IMG/VR virus record: IMGVR_UViG_3300010354_000654
Coordinates: 1 to 23,975 of that record
DNA from: a virus
Reading direction: 5' to 3' (one strand)
DNA length: 23,975 nucleotides
Positions 6,927-13,597 of this stretch are shown in pieces. Numbering within the stretch: position 1 is the stretch's first letter; every line of letters starts with the position of its first letter. The position numbers were made by a program, and so were the translations under genes. The notes below the pieces were generated by a model. It was not told the DNA's origin. It ran no database searches and was given only the letters and a program-made list of their open reading frames with translations.

Positions 6927-8760
6927 AGGCAATTGCATTTTTATCCGCAATCTCTTTTGTTATTCTAGCATCTTCCGCCTTAGTTCCAGCACCAACATTT
7001 ATATCCGATTGATTTGCGGTTGGGGTAGCAAATGGTATATCAGCAGTGGCAGAAATCTTCTTATCGCTAACTTTACTAGCAAGTTGAGTGGGATTTGGTA
7101 GTTGACCTTGAGGAGAGTCCCCACCACCAGATTGGATAGTAAAGAAACTATTTAAAGGAATGTCAGGTTTTAAATCACACCCCAGAAGATCTAATTTAAA
7201 ACTAGTGAAATTAAGAGCAGCAGATATGCTTCCAGTAATAGCACCCAGCAGTCCAGACATATTTGTAAACCCACCGATCGAATCTAGTAAACCCTCAATA
7301 TCAGCAAGTTCACCGAGCATATCATCCATAAATTCTTCAACCGCACCAAGTATGTTATCATTTTCTTGCTGCATTTGTGGTAGTGCAGTAGATAAAACAT
7401 CAGCAACTAATTGCTCTACAGAGCATACAAAAACTACAGGCGTGTTTCCTGTGACAGTATCATTATCAATTTTTGGATCCTTAGATGGAGTTGCTTTTGC
7501 AAAAGCCTCATCTAGTACTGACTGAATCAATCCACATAATTGATTAGCAAGTTTGTTATATAAACAAGTCAGTGTATCAGTAATAAACTCTCTTATATCA
7601 AGAAACTTATATCTATCATTTGGAAACATCAGTTCAACTAAAGGTGCCATTGCTTTATTAATCTGATCAAGAACATACTGAAATATTTGATCAAGAACGA
7701 CTTTCATATATTTTGCAATTTCACATGCAGCATTTGCTATGACTCTTTGTATCTCACGAATGACGCTAGAAACTGCATCAATATAACTCCTAATTAACTG
7801 AAGATACTTGTCTATTTCTTTCATCAAGTTTTCAAGTTCTATTTGAATTCCTTTCAGAGCAGAAGCAATTGGGTCAAGAGCCTGAGGTACTTGTCTCTTC
7901 AAACAATAAAGTTCATTTCTCTTTACATCAGCGGCAGTTTGTAAATGTACGGAGTTTATACCCTCATCAGCAGCACCAGGTTGAGACTGTGAAGATGGAG
8001 AGTTGGCTACTTTACATCTATTTTTAATTCCCTCGGAGACCCTCTGCATTTTAAGGTCTTCGTATTCTGGACTACCCCTTCTAAGACCAAGTGTTTGAGC
8101 TTCTTGAATAGCAGCTTGTTGGTCTTTAAGTTGCTCAGATGTAAGACTTATATCTGGTCTAAGACCATACTTATTAACAGCAACCCCAGGAGGAGGAGAT
8201 GCACACTCCTTACCTTGAGATGCGCTCTTTGGTTTTGAAACAACTAGTTTATTATCTGGAACTTTTGGTGCTGCCGATCCAGTTAGAGGATCTTGTCCTT
8301 GAGCATATCCGCTTGTCGCTAAACTTCCAGGACTATCATTTGTGACTCTGTTATCACCTATGGTTGATGCTAATACAGTAGAACTATTATTCGCTAGGAT
8401 ACCAGTAATGATAGGGACTTGATTGTTTGGATAATCTTGCCACTCACCATACACCATCATTCCCTGACGAATGTTTGGTGTTTGTGAAGAAGAACCTTGA
8501 CCACCACCCGCCGTTGCTGGCATTTCAAGATATGCCCAAGGAAGATCAGAAGAAGGTATCGACTCTTCTCCTTGGTCATGAACACCAATAATTCTTACCT
8601 TATATCGATATCCCCATCCTGGAGTGCTGTTTTTATCTTCAAACTTTCCACAAATAGTATTATCTCTCCAAGTGGAATCGTCAGCGATTTGACCAAACCA
8701 CTTGTTAGAACTATAACCAAAAAATCCAGGATCAAATAAACTACTTGCTTCTGCTGCCAT
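6925..8760 (-). CDS. gp5: gp5-like baseplate hub protein, OB fold, no lysozyme domain
   Basis: A 611-residue protein. Residues about 20-125 match the N-terminal OB domain of T4 gp5: WFGQIADD, then YRYKVRIIGVHDQGEESIPS, LPWAYLEMPAT and a late GMMVYGEWQDYPNNQVPIITG strand pair. In T4 this domain sits on the gp27 trimer at the tip of the tail tube. The lysozyme domain of T4 gp5 is absent. Instead there is a low-complexity linker (130-270), then a long helical region (about 275-425) rich in isoleucine, leucine and heptad-like spacing, and further helices to about 540. The gene follows the CP12-like gene with a TGATG stop/start overlap, so the two are probably coupled in translation. The gp27-like gene lies just upstream, as expected for hub partners. 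Confidence 0.8.
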   Translation of the reverse strand: MAAEASSLFDPGFFGYSSNKWFGQIADDSTWRDNTICGKFEDKNSTPGWGYRYKVRIIGVHDQGEESIPSSDLPWAYLEMPATAGGGQGSSSQTPNIRQGMMVYGEWQDYPNNQVPIITGILANNSSTVLASTIGDNRVTNDSPGSLATSGYAQGQDPLTGSAAPKVPDNKLVVSKPKSASQGKECASPPPGVAVNKYGLRPDISLTSEQLKDQQAAIQEAQTLGLRRGSPEYEDLKMQRVSEGIKNRCKVANSPSSQSQPGAADEGINSVHLQTAADVKRNELYCLKRQVPQALDPIASALKGIQIELENLMKEIDKYLQLIRSYIDAVSSVIREIQRVIANAACEIAKYMKVVLDQIFQYVLDQINKAMAPLVELMFPNDRYKFLDIREFITDTLTCLYNKLANQLCGLIQSVLDEAFAKATPSKDPKIDNDTVTGNTPVVFVCSVEQLVADVLSTALPQMQQENDNILGAVEEFMDDMLGELADIEGLLDSIGGFTNMSGLLGAITGSISAALNFTSFKLDLLGCDLKPDIPLNSFFTIQSGGGDSPQGQLPNPTQLASKVSDKKISATADIPFATPTANQSDINVGAGTKAEDARITKEIADKNAIA

Positions 8761-8972
8761 CAGTCGTCATAAACTCTACATTCTAAAGCATCTGGATTAG
8801 CATCACAATACAATTCTAAAGATGTTGGATCGTGGTCATCTCCTGGATGTCTCTCAACCCATTTTTCAAGTGCTGCCAATTCTTCTTCCGTATGGCGTCT
8901 TGCTTGAGGAGATGTTGTAGGATCATCAAGGATTTTCCTATCTTGCTCAATGTGCTTTTCTACACTATCCAT
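8760..8972 (-). CDS. cp12: CP12-like protein (Calvin cycle regulator family)
   Basis: A 70-residue protein. The C-terminus, SLELYCDANPDALECRVYDD, has the hallmark CP12 ending: two cysteines eight residues apart (YC...EC) and the RVYDD tail. In cyanobacteria this part forms a disulfide under oxidising conditions and inserts into the GAPDH active site, after which phosphoribulokinase is bound and the Calvin cycle slows. The N-terminal half (VEKHIEQDRKILDD, then RRHTEEELAALEKW) is helical and contains EEL like the CP12 core, but has no N-terminal cysteine pair and no clear AWDxVEEL motif. Phage CP12 is known in cyanophages, where it is thought to divert carbon toward the pentose phosphate pathway. 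Here it lies between gp27-like and gp5-like genes and overlaps the gp5 start by one base, so it would be made late with structural proteins. Confidence 0.8.
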   Translation of the reverse strand: MDSVEKHIEQDRKILDDPTTSPQARRHTEEELAALEKWVERHPGDDHDPTSLELYCDANPDALECRVYDD

Positions 8973-8994
8973 ATTAGTGTTTTATAATAGTATT

Positions 8995-9004
8995 ACTATT
9001 TAAC
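8995..9004 (-). promoter_or_regulatory. Late-promoter-like motif GTTAAATAGT
   Basis: The minus strand reads GTTAAATAGTAATACTATTATAAAA between the stop of the gp27-like gene and the CP12-like start, ending 22 nt before the ATG. The identical 10-mer occurs before the gp27-like gene at 10376-10385. It is likely a variant late promoter for the cp12-gp5 pair; this is inference from recurrence and position. Confidence 0.45.
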
Positions 9005-9008
9005 AAGT

Positions 9009-10358
9009 TTATATTGCCTTATATGTTGGACTACCCTTTTTGCCCATAGAATCCCTAACCAATAGTAATCTTGTATAAGCACCACTTTGCTTACTGATGT
9101 AATGACATAGGTCTGCAATCACGTAATAACCATCAAAAACTTCGTTTGAATCTTTCTCTTTTCTATTTGAATTTTCTGGAGTGCGAATATAAACAGAATC
9201 TCCAGCATGTAAACTAAAATCAGCTACAATAGTTATAGAATGTCTAACCGTAAACATTTGATTATATCTCATCGTAGATTGATTGAGAATATTTTTGGGG
9301 TCAAAATTTATATCTTTTGACTTAGAAATTTGTTGGTCTGTCGTTCCACTTGGTAAAGTACCAGAATCTAAAACAATAAATTGTGTTCTGGAAAAATCTT
9401 TATTTGTTCCTGGAACATTAAACTCTGGATTCTGAACTGGGAAATCTAGTCCTGCTTTTTTAACATTACTTGTTGTTTCTGAAGATTTGATATTAACAAC
9501 TTCATAGTAAAGGTCAACAGGATTAATTAGAATAATTCTAGTAGCATCTGTACCAATTTGAGCTTTCTGTTGCTGGTCACCAGCAACGTCCTGTGGATCA
9601 TATTTAAGAATATGAGAAAACCCAGGTAAAGTTTCGCTATCTGGAGATTGTGTATAAGTAAAATTTTTGCATGTCTTACCTTCTATAGATAACAATTCAT
9701 CGATAGCTTTAAAATTAAATCCTTTTGATGTCTCCCAAAAGAAAAATCCAGCACTGTTTCCAGGAACTATTCCTTCAGGAACTGCTTTTTTTGATAACCA
9801 AAGTAATGTGTATAATGGTTTATAATTATTTCCAATGAAGTTATATGAGTTGGCAGTCGGACTAATATCAAGTTTCTTTTTACTATTCAAAAACTTAGAA
9901 TCCGTTAAAATTTTTTTTATATGATCGGATATTTTTCCATCAAATCTACGATTTATTCTCACCTTCTCATTCATAATAAATTCCTTAGATCCTAAATCTA
10001 AAGTTACTAATGATTTATTTACTTGTTGTGCTACTTTTTTAACATTATTCACATACAAGGTAAGATTTATTTCAACTCCATTGGAATCCTTCATCACCAA
10101 TGATGTATTTTCTTGCCCATATAGAGGAAGACCTTCAATCACACTTTTATACTTACCACCACCAGTGTCAACGGAACTACCAGTATCAGTGTATATAATT
10201 GAAGCTCTGACTGTTTCCTGTAAGATGCTTTCCCAATAATAAACGTCAGATATTAAATCAACAATATCAACTTTTCTATCTTTTTTGTTAGACGTAATTA
10301 AAATTTTAGAGATGTCAACATCTCTAACTTGTCTAGTTGTCAGTGGGGTTTGCGCCAT
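9009..10358 (-). CDS. gp27-like baseplate hub protein
   Basis: A 449-residue protein. I assign it to the gp27/GpD hub family from its overall build. The N-terminus has a domain of strands typical of hub tube domains (VDIVDLISDVYYWESILQET, ASIIYTDTG). The middle reads YKPLYTLLWLSKKAVPEG followed by GFFFWETSKGFNFKAIDELL, close to T4 gp27, where a long helix is followed by FVFVWQD and a strand. The C-terminus has the second barrel: SLHAGDSVYIRTPE, then FDGYYVIADLCHYISKQSG and TRLLLVRDS, like the gp27 ending FYVDEVIHELSNN. In T4 the gp27 trimer joins the tail tube to gp5. The neighbours fit: a tape-measure-like gene upstream and cp12 plus gp5 downstream. Confidence 0.7.
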   Translation of the reverse strand: MAQTPLTTRQVRDVDISKILITSNKKDRKVDIVDLISDVYYWESILQETVRASIIYTDTGSSVDTGGGKYKSVIEGLPLYGQENTSLVMKDSNGVEINLTLYVNNVKKVAQQVNKSLVTLDLGSKEFIMNEKVRINRRFDGKISDHIKKILTDSKFLNSKKKLDISPTANSYNFIGNNYKPLYTLLWLSKKAVPEGIVPGNSAGFFFWETSKGFNFKAIDELLSIEGKTCKNFTYTQSPDSETLPGFSHILKYDPQDVAGDQQQKAQIGTDATRIILINPVDLYYEVVNIKSSETTSNVKKAGLDFPVQNPEFNVPGTNKDFSRTQFIVLDSGTLPSGTTDQQISKSKDINFDPKNILNQSTMRYNQMFTVRHSITIVADFSLHAGDSVYIRTPENSNRKEKDSNEVFDGYYVIADLCHYISKQSGAYTRLLLVRDSMGKKGSPTYKAI

Positions 10359-10375
10359 TATAGGATTATTTTTTT

Positions 10376-10385
10376 ACTATTTAAC
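10376..10385 (-). promoter_or_regulatory. Late-promoter-like motif GTTAAATAGT
   Basis: The same 10-mer as at 8995-9004, ending 17 nt before the ATG at 10358, in the short gap after the 1067-residue gene. Its exact recurrence at a similar distance from the start codon is the argument for a promoter. Confidence 0.4.
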
Positions 10386-10393
10386 ATTGGATA

Positions 10394-13300
10394 TCAAGTT
10401 CTATACAAACTATCATATCGAGGATCATGTGAACCACCTCTTCCACCTAATCCAGTTCCACGTCCACCTATAATCTGTGGAGGAGTTTGAACAATCTCCC
10501 TTACCTTTCTTTCTACGGTTACTATTCTATCACCACCAGATTCATATTGAGTATAATATCTAAGAACTGATGCAAGTTCTTTTTTTCTTTTTGCTTTGTT
10601 TAACCTATCAAGAAGAAGTGGAGCCATGGAATCTAATCCACGGGTTGTATCAGCATCAAAGACAAACTCAGGTCCCCTCTCCCCAAGAAGAGCGAAAGTT
10701 GGATTATTAACACGCCCACCAACAAATAGTTTTCTTGCGCCACCTGCCAACGTATTGATATATCGGGCAACTACACTATCTTTTGCTTGCATATGAACAT
10801 GCGTTCCATCTGGACCAGCAGGACTAATATTTCCACTATATCCTTGAGATCCAAGACTGGTTCTAAATGCTTGAACTTTTTGTCCCTTCCTTACTGAAAT
10901 TCTATTAAAGTGTCCAAGCTCCACCTTTCCAGAGCTAGACATAATCTCAACCCAATTTCCACCACCACCAGCTGGGCCAGCAAAAGTAACTTCACCCGTT
11001 ACTGGAGATGGGACGGGAATATTTAAAAATTTATTTCCCTTATATAGTGTAAAATCCTGAACCAATGCTCCACGTCCGTCCGAAGAACGTTGATAATCAT
11101 GATGTGGGGGAAGTTGAGAAAAATTAGTTATGGTTGCACCACTTCTAGTAACTTTATATCCACCTGGTCCAGTAGCCATTTGATTAAGATCATCGGTAAC
11201 TGGATACATCTTTCCTCTCTGTGCCTTACTAATAGCAGCTTGTAACTTTTGACGATTAACAAATTTCAATCCGCGCCATTCCGAAATAAAGTTATCTGGG
11301 TTTGCCCCCGTTCTCAATCTATATTTGATTAAAGCGATGCCTAATTTATCTTGAGTCTCAGCATCAAACTTATCATTCATAGAAACTCCCGTTTCTCCAT
11401 AACTCTTTCGATTAATCAACCCATCCATCGTGCTACCAATAATTTGATATCTTCCAGCAGCGTGTATAGGTGGATTAACATTTTTTTGATGCGCCATTAT
11501 CTCTTTAACTGTCATGCTAGTTAAAGCTCTCCTCAGTGGACCTGTACGAGAATCACCACCGTATCCAAGAACCTTATATCCATTTGCAGCTCCACCTTCA
11601 TTGTAAGCATTGTATCCAGCACCAGCACTTTCTCTACTAGAAATCATATCTAATAGTTCTTTATAGTCACCTGCATTTGTAGAATAACCACTATCATCTC
11701 CCATATCACCCGCTTCAACTGGTCCTTGTTGTTCATCACTTTCCTTTCTTGTTCCATAATTGGGAGCAAGATTCAATTGCTCATCTAACATAGATCTTAT
11801 GTTATCAAAAGTAGGGGACAAATCCTCTTCTAATTTTTTTGCAATCACGGATGTATTATCTTGGTTCATAGAAAAATCACCGTCGCTTGCAGAACCACCT
11901 TCAGCAAATCCAGCAATTCCTCTCATAACTCCAGTACTAATAGTTCTTTGCATCCAGGCAGATAATCCGCCAGCAGCATTTTCATAATCTCTACCAGTTG
12001 GTTCTTGACCCAACTTAGCTTTGTCGTAAAGAGAGAGAATGCCCCCGACACCAGGAACCATGGACACTTTATCATGGGCATCCTTCAAAAATCCTAATGG
12101 ACTTGCTGGGGTTTTTCCATCAACCTTTTCTCCCAGATTTGCCTCTGGGAATAATCTTTTAATTTTTTCTTCACCACCAATAGATTGTCCTGGTTTGATT
12201 TCTGTTTTTTGACCGACTAAAGTTCTTTTTACTGGTTGTTTTTTCAGTTTTCTTTGTGGACGACCTCCTACCTTTTTACCACCCCTCGTAATTTCTCCAC
12301 CTTCAGCTCTTCCTTGAGTGGGTTTGGATTGTGGTTTTTTTCCACCAAAGAAGGCATCATAAATTGCACCGCCAGCCATATCACCAAGAGCTCCACCAGC
12401 AAGACCACCCACAGCAGCGCCGACAAACGCCAGAGGTCCACCAGCAAGACCTATACCGCCACCCAGAGCCATTCCAACGGAACCCAGAATTCCTGCGCCT
12501 ATTGCCTTAAACGCGGCTCTACCTGGGTCTTCTCCAAGTGCCCATGATAATCCAAAGTCTATTAATGCACCAACAACAGGAATGGGAATCCTCTTAAGAA
12601 ATGGTCTTGCAATCTTGAGAAGATTTTTTGCTCCGCCTTTACCTAAAGCACTTACAAGTCCTCTTCTAGCAAATTTGGTGAGACCACTTCTCGCCATTGC
12701 CTTAGGTAATTTTTCAAGACCTTCTTGTCCAAATCTTTCAATAAACGCATCTCTTCCATATCTTTGGAAGTAGCGTTTCATTATATCTCGGTCAGCATTT
12801 AGATGAGAAAATCCTCTAGAAGGATTAGTTGCTCTTTCCCAAGATAAATTCCATCCTTGTTTTTCTTTAAAACCTCTTCTGGGATCTTTAAAATCAGAAC
12901 TTCTCCCACCACCAGTGCCACCTTGGCCACCAGTGCCACCTTGGTCAGCAGTGGCTAAGGCAACGAAAATAGCAGTCTCAATTAATTTATCAACAACACC
13001 AGTAAAGTCATCAAACTTTTTAGCAGCATCTTCACCACCAAGAGTTTTTATAAACCCTCGGGTAGCATCATAAGCGTCGTATCCTATTTTTAAAAATGTT
13101 CCCAACCCATCAACTAAACCAATAAAAAAGTCTGTTACAAATTCAGTTGCATAAGCAATTCCAGTAATAATACCAGGAAGTTTTTTTACTTGGGGAAGCA
13201 TTCTTACTGCAACATATCCAAGTAACATATTAACAAAGAAGTTTTTAATCCTATCAATTATTCCTAATTTTGGAACACTGGGGATTTTATTTTGCTTACC

Positions 13301-13597
13301 TTCCTGTTTGGTTTCTTTTTTTTCAATTTCTTTTTCTTGCTCTGCGCGTTTATTTTTTTCAGTATTCTTTCTTATTCTTTCCGTCTCTTTTACCTTTGTA
13401 AAATAAGTCGATCCTAGTAAACTTTTAATCGTAACAACACGCTCTTCTATAGAAGACAAATCTTTTTTAGAAATTGTTATTGTTTTAGTTGTAGCAACCA
13501 TCTTCTGCTGAAGACTTTGTTTCATGGCAAGTCTTCCAGCATAACGTCTGTGAATCTCAGATGGTCTGTTTAAAAGTTTACCTGAATTAATTGCCAT
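10394..13597 (-). CDS. Tape-measure-like hub protein with lysozyme-like and M23-like domains
   Basis: A 1067-residue protein. Residues 1-100 are helical and highly charged (coiled coil). Hydrophobic stretches at about 118-165 and 335-415 (glycine/alanine-rich) are typical of tape measure proteins. Residues about 644-770 look like a small muramidase or transglycosylase: MISSRESAGAGYNAYN with candidate catalytic E656, then AAGRYQIIGSTMDGLI. Residues about 830-940 resemble an M23 endopeptidase: DF at 848-849, VPSPVTGEVTFAGPAGGGGN, GHFNRISVRKGQKV and the HxH pair THVHMQ (H933, H935). The usual first zinc histidine of HxxxD appears to be Ala844, so this domain may be inactive. A tape-measure tail motif, NNPTFALLGERGPEFVF, follows at about 965. 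The start overlaps the stop of the upstream gene (TAATG). It probably opens the cell wall during infection, replacing the lysozyme missing from gp5. Confidence 0.75.
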   Translation of the reverse strand: MAINSGKLLNRPSEIHRRYAGRLAMKQSLQQKMVATTKTITISKKDLSSIEERVVTIKSLLGSTYFTKVKETERIRKNTEKNKRAEQEKEIEKKETKQEGKQNKIPSVPKLGIIDRIKNFFVNMLLGYVAVRMLPQVKKLPGIITGIAYATEFVTDFFIGLVDGLGTFLKIGYDAYDATRGFIKTLGGEDAAKKFDDFTGVVDKLIETAIFVALATADQGGTGGQGGTGGGRSSDFKDPRRGFKEKQGWNLSWERATNPSRGFSHLNADRDIMKRYFQRYGRDAFIERFGQEGLEKLPKAMARSGLTKFARRGLVSALGKGGAKNLLKIARPFLKRIPIPVVGALIDFGLSWALGEDPGRAAFKAIGAGILGSVGMALGGGIGLAGGPLAFVGAAVGGLAGGALGDMAGGAIYDAFFGGKKPQSKPTQGRAEGGEITRGGKKVGGRPQRKLKKQPVKRTLVGQKTEIKPGQSIGGEEKIKRLFPEANLGEKVDGKTPASPLGFLKDAHDKVSMVPGVGGILSLYDKAKLGQEPTGRDYENAAGGLSAWMQRTISTGVMRGIAGFAEGGSASDGDFSMNQDNTSVIAKKLEEDLSPTFDNIRSMLDEQLNLAPNYGTRKESDEQQGPVEAGDMGDDSGYSTNAGDYKELLDMISSRESAGAGYNAYNEGGAANGYKVLGYGGDSRTGPLRRALTSMTVKEIMAHQKNVNPPIHAAGRYQIIGSTMDGLINRKSYGETGVSMNDKFDAETQDKLGIALIKYRLRTGANPDNFISEWRGLKFVNRQKLQAAISKAQRGKMYPVTDDLNQMATGPGGYKVTRSGATITNFSQLPPHHDYQRSSDGRGALVQDFTLYKGNKFLNIPVPSPVTGEVTFAGPAGGGGNWVEIMSSSGKVELGHFNRISVRKGQKVQAFRTSLGSQGYSGNISPAGPDGTHVHMQAKDSVVARYINTLAGGARKLFVGGRVNNPTFALLGERGPEFVFDADTTRGLDSMAPLLLDRLNKAKRKKELASVLRYYTQYESGGDRIVTVERKVREIVQTPPQIIGGRGTGLGGRGGSHDPRYDSLYRT
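12912..12947. repeat. Two tandem 18-bp units coding for a glycine linker
   Basis: Two 18-nt units (CCAGTGCCACCTTGGCCA and the same with one change) lie head to tail. On the minus strand they code for a GGTG-Q-GGTG linker at about residues 218-230 of the 1067-residue protein, between a hydrophobic segment and a basic region. A likely slippage-prone spot that varies in length among related phages. Confidence 0.7.
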
